Shown here piece after piece: positions 23,820 to 36,707 of a stretch of 64,000 nucleotides of DNA. The notes under the pieces were generated by a model. That model worked only from the letters and a program-made list of their open reading frames with translations, was not told the origin of the DNA and did not search any database. Origin of the DNA: Urophycis tenuis (taxonomy: Eukaryota; Chordata; Actinopteri; Gadiformes; Phycidae); the NCBI GenBank assembly GCA_036785325.1, contig JAXIVH010000109.1, forward strand, positions 159,501-223,500, in the 5' to 3' direction. How positions within the stretch are numbered: position 1 is the stretch's first letter; every line of letters starts with the position of its first letter. Position numbers and translations under genes: made by a program.

Positions 23820-25133
23820 CCACTGGTTGAATGTGTTGTGGTATTTCATCTATGGGACAGACCTTGAAAGCTTCTATTTATATAATATGTTTCTCTGAAC
23901 ACATGATGACTATGATAATAAGTATTCTCATATTTTGAATGAATGTGATAAAACAACGTGTCCAGAAACATGACATCACTCTATTCCCTTGCTTCTCTGT
24001 TAAAACTATATATGCAACAAACACATGCATGTGGTTGTGTTGTGAGATGGGGCTGTGGCTGGCCATGTCAATTTATATACAGAAATGCGTAAGCATTACT
24101 GGCATTATCAACAGGATGTGTTGCTATTGTTCTTCAGATGCAAGTAATTAAATTGATGCTGTTTCCAATCATACACTGCACCTTAAAGAGGGTGTTGATG
24201 AACAGAGAAATATTTTTTTGTAGGCTTTGAGGAAAATACTTTCTGCATTTGAAAAAGCATTATTTTGAGTACACATTTTCTAGGCTCTGGCAGAAGAATT
24301 GTGATTCAAGGAGTTGGACAGATATTGACGTGCTCTGTTTTGGAGCAGCTTCAAGAAACTCAAGCCTTTTATAACCACCAGTGTAAAGTGGCAGCACAGA
24401 AATGTTAACACTTTAAACATTGCTTCTGTTAATTTTTCACTTTCACACTTTTTACCACTGGGCTGGAAACAAAGTGGGGCAGCAAGTTGAGGGACCAAGG
24501 CTGTGGCTGGCCATGTCTTTGTTTTTGACACGCAACCGTCACAAGGCCTCGCCACAAATAGACCTGATTGTAGATATCAACAGGATGTGCTGCAAAGGCT
24601 CTGCAGAAACCAGTCATGAGATGGACATACATTTACCATCAATGACTGAACCTGTATGGTGACTTAGTTTTTAAATTAAATTATTATACTATATAATTTT
24701 TGCTTGTATGTGCTTTTTCAAAGGATAAAGTAAAAATAATGAAGTTAGTTGTTATCAATCATTTTGATTGCGATCTTAAAGTGTTAATTTTCATTCAGCA
24801 ATACTAATATCGTAATCCTAGTATTCATTTGGGATCCTATTGCACTGCAGAGACAAGCAGATACAACATCAGTCTATTCCAGAGACACATACCCACCATC
24901 CATCCACAGCCATTGATGTCTTTTCTTGGTCTTGTCAGAGTGCTAAGTGCAAAGAACGCACTTGTTTTCGCCTTGTTTGTGTTCTCCCCCTTCTCTCTGG
25001 AGTTATCTCTTTACACAGCTCCACACCACTCACAAGGTTAGCATGTCCCAAGTCATATTGAGATTTCAGACCCATTTACACCCATGTGATTTGTGTATGT
25101 GATTCAGGACAGCCAATCACCAGCCACTATCAT

Positions 25134-25201
<68 letters not shown>

Positions 25202-26200
25202 CTTGCGTGTTACACATTACTGTTGACTAAAGAAACTCCTGACAGTAGAAGAGTAGAGCAGACTACTGCAGAGTGGAGCCCTAGAGGTCTTTATCATGAA
25301 ACATACCTCCTCATATGTATGTTTCACAGGATTTCCGTCTTGTTCTCCTTCATGGGAAAGGACTAGGTTAGTTAAACCAATGATATTTATCATTACGTTT
25401 GTTTTTCATTGTTAAACACATGAGGAACGATGTGTGCCCTGTCCGCTATACTTGTGTACTTGTGTGTGTGTGTGTGTACTGTATGCAAGTAGAGAAGTAA
25501 GGGTTTTTGTTTGCTCACTTTGTAAACAAATACCATATTCATAGTAAGCCTTGTTTTTTTTCGTTGCACCAGGTGTCATGTTGACGAGCCATTTTAAGAT
25601 CAGAATGTGTGACCTAAGTGGGAGGGTTCACTCAGATGTCGATGCAGTTCACCAGTCAACTCCTCCCAGCTGGGTGGACACTCCCACAGTGATGTCACAA
25701 AAGGATATATTCTGAAATGGCTCATCAACATGAAAACTTGTGGTAAGACAGACAGCGGCCATTTATGTTTGTTGGTGTATGTTTATGGCTGGAACAGAGA
25801 CACTCATGAGCCAAGCCAATAATTAACTTAGTTTTTAGTGATGTGCATCTAAATTGAACACTGAACCACTTGTTAAATGTGTTGTGGTAATTGATCTCTA
25901 GGTCACACATTGAAAGCTGGTATTTCGATAATGTTTCTCAGAAGACATGTTGACTATGATAATGTATGTGTTCAAATAAGCCACACACACACATGTGGTT
26001 GCCCATGTCATTTTGTAGAGACACCAGCAAAACACATAAGAATAACTGTATATTATACTAGGAAAACACATATGAGAAATGTATGTGTGCTGTCCATGTC
26101 TCTTTCCACACACATTACCATTTCAATCATAAGCACACCTCACAGTTCGTACCAAAAGGATGTGTCACATCCTGTTGAGCATATGATTATTTTTTATTGA
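23820..26200. repeat. Upstream flank of NITR unit A (duplicated non-coding blocks)
   Basis: Blocks here recur elsewhere in the same order. GACCAAGGCTGTGGCTGGCC occurs at 24500, 41400, 55975 and, without the first part, 46625 and 60188. TATTCCAGAGACACATACCC occurs near 24878 and 41800, with a close variant near 56360. A GTGATGTCACAAAAGGAT block is near 25690 and 56910. Open frames over the first block recur in copies (CVSKTKTWPATALVPQL), but they shift or stop between copies, so coding is not supported. Confidence 0.7.
25135..25197. repeat. (GT)n microsatellite
   Basis: About 31 GT units. It follows CAGCCACTATCATG, the same context as the (GT)n at 42025. Confidence 0.95.
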
Positions 26201-26320
26201 AATACATTTTGAATGTCTTCTGTTTAATGAACAATCATTTATTGGTTCATTTTGTGCAAAATACTGTCTCCAGTTTGGTAGAAGGATGTGTTTTATACAC
26301 ACAAGTAGGAGAAATACAAT

Positions 26321-29165
26321 TGTAACCATGGGCTAGTTCCCAGGCCAACTCCAATACTTTGTAGGTTACCCAATTAAATGGATGAAAACTGAGGCTGTTG
26401 TACACAAAAAATAATTTTATTTTACTGGAGTCTGAGTGTGCTTAGCAGGGGTAACAAGACAGACATACAAGGACAGAAACACATAACATAGGCCCAGGAG
26501 CCAACCCAGAGTAGCTGCGCTAACGCGGCTCGAATACCTCTCACTAATATCCAACCATACGTGATTATAAATACACTCATCTACCCACACTAGTATACCA
26601 CTGCAAAGTGCACAAGGTTGCGAGGCCAAGCCTATATGGTTGTGTCACACTCATTCAGACGCAGAAAGAGTCCCCCATTACCGGTTTCCATAATGGGGGA
26701 AGAGGTGGATATGGTGGATACCTGCAAGTTCCTTGGGGTGCACCTAAACAACAAACTGGACTGGTCTGACAATACCGAGGCCCTCTACAGGAAGGGACAG
26801 AGCAGGCTGTTCTTCCTGAGGAGGCTCAGATCCTTCAATGTGTGCACTAGGCTGCTACGGATGTTCTACCAGTCGGTGGTAGCCAGTGTCACCTTCTTCG
26901 CCGTTGTGTGCTGGGGAGGAGGCATCGGGAGCGGTGGGGCCAGTAAGCTGAACAAGCTGGTGAGGAGGGCGAGCTCCGTGGTGGGGATGAAGCTGGACTG
27001 TGTGGAGGCGGTGACAGAGAGGAGGATGAGGGGAATGCTACAGGCGATCCTGGACAACCCCTCTCACCCTCTCTATGCCGAGCTGAGGCAACTCAGGAGC
27101 AAGTTCAGTCATAGGCTCACTCAACCACGTGCTTCAAAGCGCTTGGGGGGCTCTTTCATCCCATCAGCTATCAGTCTCTACAATACCTCAACTACCCGCT
27201 CCCAACATCTCGGAAGCGCCAGCACCACCAGATAATGGATTTGTATACCACACCACACACCCCAGACTGTTTTTCTAGCCATTTTCATCTTATGTCTGTT
27301 CATCTCATTGATAACCACTGCCCATCTGTCATCTTTCATTGTGTGCACCAGGCTGCTACGGATGGTCTACCAGCCTGCGGTGGCCAGTGTCACCTTCTTC
27401 ACTGCCGTGTGCTGGGGAGGAAGCATTGGGAGCGGTGGTGCCAGGAAGCTGTACAAGCCGGGGAGGAAGGCGAGCTCTGCAGTGGGGATGAAGCTGGACT
27501 GTGTGGAGGCGGCGACAGTGAGGAGGACTAGGGGAAAGCTGCTGGCGACCCGGAACTACCCTCTCACCCTCACTATGCCGAACTGAAGCAACTCAGGAAC
27601 ACGTTCAGCCACATGCTCACTCAGCCAAGTGCCTCAAAGTGCTTGGGCTCTCCTTCATCCCACCAACCATCAGGCTCAGGAAGCTCCAACACCACCAGAC
27701 AAATGGAATGGACTGAACTTCACATTCACATACACCACACCACACACCTTGGACTGTGTCCTAGCCGTTGTTATTCCAGGTCTATTCATATGTTGTACCT
27801 GGAATACCTGTATAAATTTGCACATCTTGCACCTTGCACTTTCCGCATATTTGCACTATCTATCTATTTTGCATTTTGCACCATAAACAGCTATCAAGGA
27901 CACTCGTATGCATACAGGTTCTCACTCGTCACCGACCTGACTTAAGAGCTCGTATTTAATCTAATTTATTGTTTATTGTGTATTGACTTTAGCCAGGCTC
28001 TTACTGCACATATATCCCCTGTACTGCTGGTCACTGTGAATTTCTCCTAAGGGGGATTAATAAAGGAATATCTTATCTTATCTTAACACACTCAACCACT
28101 AGGGGGTGTCTACACAGCAACTTAAGGGCGGACAGAAGGATGTATTCTAGGCACAAGGCACAATACTACCTGCCCTGGGTTAGGCCCACAGGCCAACGAG
28201 TATGGGTGACAATAAGACAAATAGGTAAAGAAAAGCAATGAAGGCAAGAGGGGAAATAAACAAAAAAAAAACATAAAGACCAGTACACAAATCACAATCA
28301 GACACGTGGCTCAGCTAGCTCAATGTACAAAAACCAAAAAAAGAAATAAACCGAGGAAAACAGTGGCCAGACTTGGTGATGTCAGATTGCTGTGGACATC
28401 TACAACAACAAAGTTTAACATTTAAATACAAATATTGCACATCTTCCCTGAGGCAATATAAATACAGTAAATCACTACTTTAATTTAGACAAAACAGACA
28501 TTGAGTTTAAGACCATTGATATACAAAAGAGATATTGCACATTTCCCTGATATGATATAAATACGATCATTACTTTAATAAATAGAAAAATAGAGCAATA
28601 TAATTTCAAGTTTAAGAACGTTCCTTCCAACACTCTAACTAGGGCAGTTGCCTGTTGACCACCGGGGAGATAGCCTATCAAGCACTAAAGCAGCGCTCTG
28701 CCTACCTTGGCCTTGACTGCCGTGCAAAAGGATAAGCCCAGAAGGAAACGGGCATCGAAGAGGGCCCCACGTCAGCTATGGGAACAGTGGGAAGAAGGCA
28801 GCATATTTACTCTAAAAGCCTAGCATGGTATAGCAAACAAATCAAAACGGGCCAGAGGCAGCGAGTCAAACTCGTTAGCTAAACACAATGACTAAACCTA
28901 CAAGCATCCTGATCAGGATGCGTAACAGAACCGGCTAACCGATAAAGAAAGGATTGGTTGCACGCAGCAGCTTACCGATCAATGCCCGTAACGTTCAGGC
29001 ATGAACCCCCAGCAGCTAACTCTATACAACAGCGACGGCAATGAGTGACTCGAACAATAGACCATACCCTACTTTATCCCGGCGGAAGTGACAAGGTCGT
29101 TGATTCAAAATACGCTGCAGGTGTGTGTGAGCCAGTGAGCATCTACGTAGGCTGACCCTATCACA
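26321..29165. mobile_element. Probable solo LTR (about 1.4 kb) split by a LINE
   Basis: Between the NITR-flank sequences GTAGGAGAAATACAAT and CAATGCATGCACTTTTAAATAG lies an insertion starting TGTAACCATGGG and ending CCTATCACA. A 4-bp repeat CAAT is on both sides (26317-26320 and 29166-29169). Paralogous flanks at 43470 and 60635 are uninterrupted. TG...CA ends and a 4-bp TSD suggest an LTR. No gag/pol frame is present once the LINE at 26654-28086 is removed. The family is unknown. Confidence 0.6.
26654..28086 (+). mobile_element. LINE 3' part, two tandem reverse-transcriptase ends
   Basis: An 8-bp repeat CACACTCA (26646-26653 and 28087-28094) flanks it. The first unit encodes CKFLGVHLNNKLDWS, YRKGQSRLFFLRRLRSF and RMFYQSVVASVTFFAVVCWG, then a KLNKLVRRASSVVG helix. 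This is the C-terminal region after RT in CR1/L2/Rex-type LINEs. A second, diverged copy of the same region starts near 27340. The element ends GGGGGATTAATAAAGGAATATCTTATCTTA, with a pentamer-like tail. Both frames are incomplete, so it is inactive. Confidence 0.75.
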
Positions 29166-29515
29166 CAATGCATGCACTTTTAAATAGTAATGACACACAC
29201 TGACATTGAACAGAATCTAGACTGGCCGCTCAGGAACAAGATGGACTCCGACCCCGATGCTTTCAGTACCGTGGGTCCCGTGTCGTGCACTTGTTTACAG
29301 GTGTGTTGGACGATGGGTACTGCACAATGCACCATGGTCACAAGTTCTTTGTCCATTCCAACTCATATAATTTTGCACATTCTAGCAACAATCTGTCATT
29401 GTTTAAACGTACAACTCTATCTCAACATTTTTTTTTTCTTCACAACTACAATATGCTTCTATACTTTCAAAGTCTAATAAGATTCTCCTGAACTTAAAGT
29501 ATTTGATACGATCAT

Positions 29516-29634
29516 CCATCCATCCATTATCGTAACCGCTTATCCTATACGAGGGTCGCGGGGGGGCTGGAGCCAATCCCAGCTGCAACGGGCAAGAGGC
29601 GGGGTACACCCTGGTCGCCAGCCTATCACAGGGC
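29516..29634 (-). repeat. Short retroelement tail with 13-bp target duplication
   Basis: CCATCCATCCATTATCGTAACCGCTTATCC begins a common fish repeat of LINE/SINE tail type. The direct repeat TTGATACGATCAT (503-515 and 635-647 of the 29-kb block) brackets it. The copy at about 43810 has the empty site. A long variable TSD indicates target-primed integration. Confidence 0.75.
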
Positions 29635-29747
29635 TTGATACGATCATGTTTCACCATATTTGTATATTAGGAATAATGATGAGAATTTCACACAATGCAG
29701 GTTGGTAAGTTTGTTGTAAGTTTGTTTGACAACTAGGGAAAGACCTT

Positions 29748-30718
29748 GTGACAGCTTGGAAAGACAGCAGACAGGAGGGAAAGACCCCATCGGGCCTGCC
29801 ACAGGCTAGCTCCCTGTGGTGGGAGGGATGCGGCACTCTAGTGCACGTGTGCCAGCCATCATTGGCTACTAAAAGTCGTAAGAAGAAAATACCCCCGGAG
29901 TCAGCGAGATCGGGGGAGGATGATGACTCGATGGCAGACAACACGGTAACCGACCCAGGAATGAATTCGACAACGAGTATGATGACCAGTACTGTACCTG
30001 AGAATCCAACACTTACTGCAGGAAAAACGCTCCAGAGTTGCAGACAACAAGAGGGGTACACCATCCATCCCTTCTCAGTCCAGGAGACAGCAGGAAATAG
30101 AGCGACTAGTCAAGGAACGAAGGCAGCTGAAGAAACAGTGGAGGAAGGCTCCAGAGGAGGAGAAGGAGGGCATAAATGTGTTGCAGACTGAAATTAAGAT
30201 CCGGTTATCTGCACTAAGGAGAGCTGAAAACCTGAGAAAGAGGCGCAAAAAGAAAGAACGGGCAAGAGCTAGCTTCTTCAAAGACCCTTTCAAGTTTGTG
30301 AAAAGTCTTTTCACGAAGGAGAAAAGAGGCAACCGCCAAAGAACAAAGGAATGCCTCGAAGCCCACCTCTCACAAATACACTCTGACAGTCGTCATCACA
30401 AACAGGTCACACTTCCACATGACATGCCACCTTTACCTCCTCCAAAACATCAGCTAGACGTCAGCCCTCCCAAGTGGAGGGAAGTTGAAAGAGCTGTATG
30501 TCGAGCAAGGGCAGCATCCTCCCCTGGTCTCAACGGGGTACCATACAAACTCTATAAGTACGCACTGGATGTCCTGCGTTTCCTATGTCGACTGATGAGG
30601 GTCTTATGGCTAAAACTGACAATTCCAACAGTCTGGCAGAGGGCAGGGAGCATCCTAATCCCAAAGGAAAAGGACTCTACTGACATCAGTCAATTTCGCC
30701 AAATCAGTCTCCTGAACG
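29748..30718 (+). pseudogene. RLE LINE ORF, N-terminal part and start of RT
   Basis: Two overlapping frames (29748-30191, then 30178-30718) carry a basic helical stretch (KIRLSALRRAENLRKRRKKK) followed by RT entry motifs: RARAASSPGLNGVPYKLYKY, WQRAGSILIPKEKD and FRQISLLN. The frame change at about 30180 is a lesion. The sequence leading into the LTR stops two codons later only because of the insertion. N-terminal DNA-binding fingers are not clearly seen. Confidence 0.65.
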
Positions 30719-31723
30719 TGTGACACAGTCACATTAACATAAGTGTCCTGGGAAAAAGGCTCAAGACAGGTATTACACTGTTGACATATAATGTGTATGT
30801 ATTATAAATGGTGTTCTTGTGTACCTGTGTAATGATGTTGGTCCACTGTATGATAAGGTATAGATGTGGGGTATCTCTTTAAGGCCTCAGCCGCCCGCCA
30901 GTCTGGGCACCGCAAACACAATCTTATTTATGTGGTGACGTAAGGTGCGCGAAGCAGGTCGGGAGAGGGAAGCAGGAAGTGCTGGGGTGACGTTTGAATG
31001 GTTGGGCGCCAGGACTGCAGCCACACTGGATGAGAATGTTACGCTCCAGATGATATAGTAGATATTTAAGGGTATTCTACCACTGGGGAGAATTGAACAC
31101 ATCTTCGGTGCGAAGCCGCGTCTGTTCGTCCCGGGTGCGTCGCCTGCAAGAGGACGCGCAGATTATACACCTCGGATCCGGTGAGATCGTTTTCATTTTT
31201 GTGTTTTTCGTGGTATACCACAGGATCAGCGATCGCCTTTTTGTTGCCTTGGGTGGATTATATTTTTTGCATTGCGTGCGTCCCGCCGCAGGATCTTTTT
31301 CACGGACTTCCCCGTTTCCTGATTTGGATTTAAAAGCCCCCCGTGGGGCGCTCTTAGGATGGACTTGGTGTTTTCTGTTAGTTTGGACTTTTGGTTTAGT
31401 TTTGGGGGACTGGGAAAAGGGGGGGGGGGGAATTAAAGGGTTTTGTGTTGGTTTTGTGTGCCTTTAAAATATACGCGCTGACAGCGTCATTTATGTGAAT
31501 GGAGTGATGCGTGTTTTTGTGCAGCGCTGTCTGAATTCTTTGTTGTTTGTTGGGCCGACACGATCTATTAATAATCTTTCACATTCTATTATCCATATTC
31601 CTTTTGTGCGGCATTAGGGAAACTAGAGTGATATTGCCTGGTTATCCCTTTCATTCAAAAGAACCCCTTGTGCGTTAACGTGACACAGCTATTTTAAAAG
31701 AAAGTAAAAGGCTGATTGTTACA
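30719..31723. mobile_element. Solo LTR inserted in the RLE LINE
   Basis: It begins TGTGACACAG and ends GATTGTTACA, with imperfect inverted tips TGTGACA/TGTAACA, and is bounded by the 4-bp repeat AACG (30715-30718 and 31724-31727). Removing it and one AACG restores the LINE reading frame across ISLLN-VEGKIFF. At 1005 bp without coding frames, it fits a solo LTR left by recombination. The family is undetermined. Confidence 0.82.
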
Positions 31724-32898
31724 AACGTAGAAGGTAAAATCTTCTTCAGTGTAGTGGCTCGCAGGTTGACCACCTACCTGGAAATGAACCACTTCATTGA
31801 TACATCAGTGCACAAAGCAGGGATGCCAGGATTTCCCGGCTGTATGGAGCACGTGAGCATGATTTGGCACCAGGTCCAAGCTGCAAAAAGGGATGGAAGA
31901 GACCTCCATGTCATTTTCCTGGACTTGGCCAATGCCTTTGGCTCGGTTCCACACAACATCTTATGGGCAGCGTTCAGCTGCCCATAAGAGGCAATCACAG
32001 CCCTTGTCAATCACAGCCCTTGTCAAGGCGTACTTCCAAGACGTGCAGACCTGTCTGTCAACAACAGAGTACACCACAGCTTGGCAACACCTGGAGGTGG
32101 GCATCATGGCAGGATGCACCATTTCCCTGCTAGCCTTCACTATGGCCATGGAGGTAGTCATCCATGCATCTCGGTGGTTGGTGGGAGGAGAGCAGTTAAC
32201 ACCAGGCTTGCGGCTCCCTCCCATTAGGGCATATATGGATGATATGACCACTGTCACTTCAACCATTCCCTGCATGAGGAGACTGCTGAGGAAGTTGCAG
32301 GAGAACATTGAGTGGGCCCGGATGAAGTTCAAGCCGAGTAAGTCCAGGAGCCTGTCAGTCGTCAAAGGGTAGCTTTCTGACCAGTGCTTTTACATCGGCG
32401 AGGAACCCATACCAACGGTGGCAGAGAAGCCAATCAAGAGCCTCAGGCGCTGGTACGATGCAACCCTCAAGGACACAGTCCAAGTGGAACAACTCAGACA
32501 GGACACCATCAGCGGTCTTCAAAGCATTAAGAAGACCATGCTCCCTGGCAGGCTAAAGCTTTGGTGTCTTCAGTTTGGTCTCCTACCTCGGCTGATGTGT
32601 CCTCTGACCATCTACAAGGTGCCAATCTCAAAGGTTGACAAACTTGAGAAGTTGGTCAGCTCCTTTGCCAGGAAATGGTTAGGTGTTTCCAGGTGCCTTA
32701 GCAACATAGCGCTGTATGGGAAAGGCATCCTGGAGCTTCCTCTGTCCAGCATCACAGAGGAGTACAAGAGCACCAAAGTTAGGCTGGAGATGATGCTGAC
32801 AGAGTCTCGTGACCCTTGTGTAGCTAAAACCGCTCCCACTCTCGCAACCGGGAGGAAGTGGACTCCAGCTGTAGCTATACACCAGGCCAAGTCAGCCC
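31724..32898 (+). pseudogene. RLE LINE ORF, reverse transcriptase core
   Basis: VVARRLTTYLEMNHFIDTSV leads to the motif-A region FLDLANAFGSVPH, GIMAGCTIS, then AYMDDMTT (YMDD at about 32233) and WARMKFKPSKSRSL. The thumb region follows (LPGRLKLWCLQFGLLPRL). Lesions are a 16-bp tandem duplication CAATCACAGCCCTTGT near 31992-32023, which shifts the frame, and a stop near 32370 (TAG). The catalytic aspartates remain. The part ends exactly at the TTAA target of Kolobok K1. Confidence 0.8.
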
Positions 32899-33207
32899 TT
32901 AAAGGTCCCATATTATGCAAAATGCACTTTAGAGCGGTTTTCTATCAATAATATGCATCCCCGGCCTGTCTACAATCCATCCTGATATGAAAAAAGTTCA
33001 TCCTCTCGTTTTTTTGCTTTCTTAGTCTTTAGAAAATGTGCGCTAAAACGGGCTGTTTGAGAAATGGTCTGCAAATGACGTCAGCAACAGACTCGGCCGC
33101 TCCCCTCAGGCTGGTGGCAACGCCTCCGGTGAAGGTTTGCCACGCCCCTAACAAAGTTTCTAAACACCGCCATTATTCCTCTCGCTAGCGTTGCTCCGGT
33201 TGGCACA

Positions 33208-34729
33208 ATGGCGAAGGTACGAGCTGGAAGAAGTGGTTGCTCTGTTGTTGGCTGCACAAATGAGCACACAACTCTTTATAAACCTCCCTCTTCGGAGGTT
33301 CTGAGGACTCAATGGGTGAATTTCATTTTTGATGGTGATGTCCCTACAGCAGTTCCCAAAGTGCTGTATGTGTGTGCTAACCATTTCACGTCGGACTGCT
33401 TCATCAACGAGGGACAGTATAAAACTGGATTTGCTAAATCCCTGCGGATTAAAAATGGATCGGTACCAACTGTCCGCGATCCAACTACGAACGTGGAAGC
33501 TGTAAGTTTGAACATTTTATTCTGATTTACTGTTTAGCCGGCTTGGCGGCCCCTGTTAGCATGGCAGCTAGCATAAAGTACTGTTGGGCCGCGACATAGT
33601 CTGCTTATACTAAAGTTACGTTAAAACTAGGGCCGGGACTTTAACGCGTTCATTAAGATGAATGAATGACACAAAAATAACGCATTTTAATCGCCCTTAT
33701 TTTTGCACCGCGGAACGTTTATCACTGGGTGAGTTTCAGGTTTACCCATTATACTGGAGCAGTGATCACTGCCTGAGGCGTTTTGAACGCAGCTCAAACT
33801 GACTGGTGCCTGTGCACGGCGACCAAGCTTTGATAAACACGCACCGGTTTACAGTATCGTCCCGCTTTTTAGCGGTCGTGGCCACGAGTGGCCGTGGAGC
33901 TGAGAACAGCAGACTTTCCTCTGCTGCAGCAGAATAGCGGACATGTCGTAGCTACAGACATGTCACTGTCTCGGGTGCATTTTGTTATTATAGGACTTCA
34001 ACCTCAGAACTCTCTGTCATCAGACTGTCCTGGCCTGTCCTGTGCATACAAACAAACTATGTTTTGTTGCTTACCTTATGTATTCAGTCATTATTCAATG
34101 GTATATTAAAATGCATGTGAAAAAAATGTTTCTCACTGTTCTCAGATACATAGTGGGGGGAGGGATGATTACATTTGTTCTGAGAAGATGTTTTTTTTCT
34201 AACCCCTGTGTGCTTGTTATAGACCAGCTCATCAAAAACATCAACGGCACAGATTCCTGCATCAAGAGATGTTGCATGCCAGACAGAGATGGAAACACGT
34301 TGTGTAGGCACACAGCTGTCCTTCAAGACTCTACGGGCTTCTTACAGGAGTGCAGGTAAACAGCCAGCTTCATTAGGCTGCATTTACTTGGGAAGAAGTT
34401 AGTAAGGAGTTACATGTTATCATAAATATAATAAAGTTTCTGACATTTTAGATTTTTTTCTTTTGTTATTACAGACTCTACTTGGCGGCAATGTACTACA
34501 ACGGAAACGCCAACCGACCACAAGCAAAGACGGACCAAGGTGTACCCCTCTTCAAGGTGCACTTCCCGAAGGCATTGAAGGGAGAGTGTAGAGCAAAACC
34601 CCTAAAGACAGAGCCAACATACAGTAAGAGTTTACTTTTTAATTTTTTATACCAAAACTAAAGGTTTTTTTTTAACTTGTTGCACTTACAATCTATAAAC
34701 ATTTCAACAATAAATAACTGTATAAAGTA

Positions 34730-34785
<56 letters not shown>

Positions 34786-35070
34786 CTTATGAAAAATAAT
34801 AAATTAGATAAAGTGTCAGGAGGTAATGAGCAAAACACTTTCAGTCTCTGAAAAAAGTAAACAATGTCTGTGCATTTCTTGTATAAAACAGGGTATGTAG
34901 TGGACATGATGGACCTCATCTTCGAGAAGGTGTTTATGGACCCGGCACCCTACACTGATGCAGTCCTGGCAATCCCTGTTCCTGAAGACCTTGCTGCACA
35001 GTTTGAGCGGCCAGACAAGGAGGAGGTCATTGCGGGTTATGTGTCCCGCTTCAATCAAGCAGCTGTTTGA
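33208..35070 (+). pseudogene. Kolobok THAP transposase, internally deleted (K1)
   Basis: Exon 1, 33208-33501, encodes an intact-looking THAP finger: CSVVGC, a spacer of about 41 residues, then CANHF and DCF, followed by GFAKSLRIKNGSVPTV. Exon 2 is 34223-34355 (VACQTEMETRCVGTQLS). Later exons are 34475-34623 (LYLAAMYYNGN) and 34892-35070 (YVVDMMDLIFEKVF to YVSRFNQAAV, stop). Splice sites are canonical. The catalytic core between exon 2 and the C-terminal exons is missing, so it could bind DNA but not cut. The THAP domain presumably recognises the element's ends. Confidence 0.75.
34732..34782. repeat. (AC)n microsatellite in K1
   Basis: About 25 AC units in the last intron of the transposase gene. 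A shorter, interrupted version is at 52352-52400 in K2. Confidence 0.95.
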
Positions 35071-35679
35071 ATCCCACGTAGTGACCTGTGGCATCAGGAA
35101 ACTCCGTTTGGATTCGAAGGACCACACAAGCTGGGATGACGACCCGGATTCTGCGTCCCAGCAAGCCCCAACACCAGCTCACAAAAGAGCGATATGCAAG
35201 GTACCTGTAACAACTTCAAGCAATTGGACAAGATATAGCAATTACTTTTTTGTTTTGTATCCCATTTTATTTTTATGGATTGCCTGCTAAAACATATGGC
35301 TACTAAGAGTACTATCCCTCCTATCGTCTCCTCCCCTCTACTACCACTAAACTATTTTCACACACTCTGTGTTTCTACAGATTCTCCATCCCTGAGTCTA
35401 CACCTGCGTGGTACCCGTCAACCTGCTCTAACACCGGCCTGCCATCCATCCCATCGGGCTGACATGTTTCCTCCTGCTCCTACTCCCACCAGAAGCTTCG
35501 TTGCGTTGAACATTTAATGTGTTTATGTGGAGTTGTACATTTTTTTCTTGTCTATACACATCTATTATATATATCTATTATTTTGTTATGCTACTTTGTT
35601 TTGATTAGCACAGTTATAACTTATTTGTTAGTAATGCAATGTCAATAAATGTTTAAAAAGTGTCTACAAAATTTGGCTT

Positions 35680-36707
35680 GCATTCTGGAGCGAGTATACA
35701 TTGAGGCATACAGGCTCCAATCCAGGATGGTCCACCATGCATTTCTGGTTCCCCTCAACCTCCTGCAGCCGTCTGGTAACCTGCAAACAAGGTACTACAA
35801 ACAATAAATGCCATTGTGTTTCATAAGTATGAAATAAACCATAATCAAGACAAACTAGTTTTCACTTTGAATATGTAGATACTACCTGTGCTATCTCAAG
35901 ACAGCAGACATTTTCCTGCTCTGTGGGAATGGTGTTGCAGTTTCCACACAAACACCTGTCAAAAGAAAATTAGTTAGAATTTCACTTGAATGCAAGTATA
36001 GTTGGATAAGAAGTAAGATTTTCCTAACCATGTCAAGTGCATAAAACTTGTGACATTTGAATAATGTTGAGATGGAAAACTGGCATTTTAATCAACATTA
36101 CACTGCCTCGATTTTCTACCAGAATGACACATTACTGATACAGACAGACATATTTATGCTGAAATACAAAAGTAAATCCTAAAGACCTAGAACAACAAAC
36201 GTCAGGGTGCTGTTACGATGAAACACCTCTGCTAAAACAATCACAAACTTTGCAAAATATAGAATTTAGGTTAGGCCTACTATGCAAGCATCGTTTGATA
36301 GCCTACTAGTTTCTACATTATACATTTATCCGTAGATAGCATAGATAGCAAGAATACAGTCAAGAGAGATAAGTATAATGTTACTACACTATTTACAAAA
36401 TTGCTCATTCACCAAAAAAGCTCGAAGTAACAAAGATACAGCGAAGACGTAACCGTTAGCAGGAGCTAACATGTAAGTAACAGTGTAATAACACACAGAA
36501 CGTAAACAAATAAATATATAAAGTTGATATATGTAACTTACCATTCAGAAACCTCCTGCGGCAGCCGCAGAGTAAGAATTTCAGCCGGCGTCTCTCCCTC
36601 TGGGTCAGATTCAGGCTCAAACTGGTAGGGTTGAACTAGAGTCCTTTAGAGAGACTAGAGTCTCTCTATAGTACTCTAGGTTGAACCACAGAGTTTCTGC
36701 CAGCCAT
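35680..36707 (-). pseudogene. P2X7 ballast-domain-like gene of K1 (truncated)
   Basis: Exon 1, 36542-36707, starts MAGRNSVVQPYQFEPESD but carries a 50-bp palindromic insertion (36631-36686) that shifts the frame. Exon 2, 35886-35955, holds CLCGNC and VCCLEIAQ. Exon 3 starts at 35780 (KCMVDHPGLEPVCLNVYSLQ) and is cut short after NASQI, where K2 continues YRADYGPL. The last exon (AYR..GFK) is absent. The Cys pattern and HPG..PVCLN match the P2X7 C-terminal domain. It is convergent with the transposase. Dead copy. Confidence 0.7.
36631..36686. repeat. Palindromic micro-insertion with 6-bp duplication
   Basis: TTGAAC (36631-36636) repeats at 36681-36686 around a 44-base near-palindrome beginning TAGAGTCCTTTAGAGAGACT. 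The arms are 21 bp with two mismatches. K2 has the empty site (GGGTTGAACCACAG). Confidence 0.85.

Noticed and set aside
24280..24555. Open frame with CVSKTKTWPATALVPQL recurring at 41192-41464 and 55769-56110
   Set aside because: It recurs because the flank is duplicated. Copies differ in start, frame and stop, with no domain and no splice support.
34084..34326. Minus-strand frames across K1 exon 2
   Set aside because: Antisense to a spliced transposase exon, with no motif. The same shadow appears in K2.
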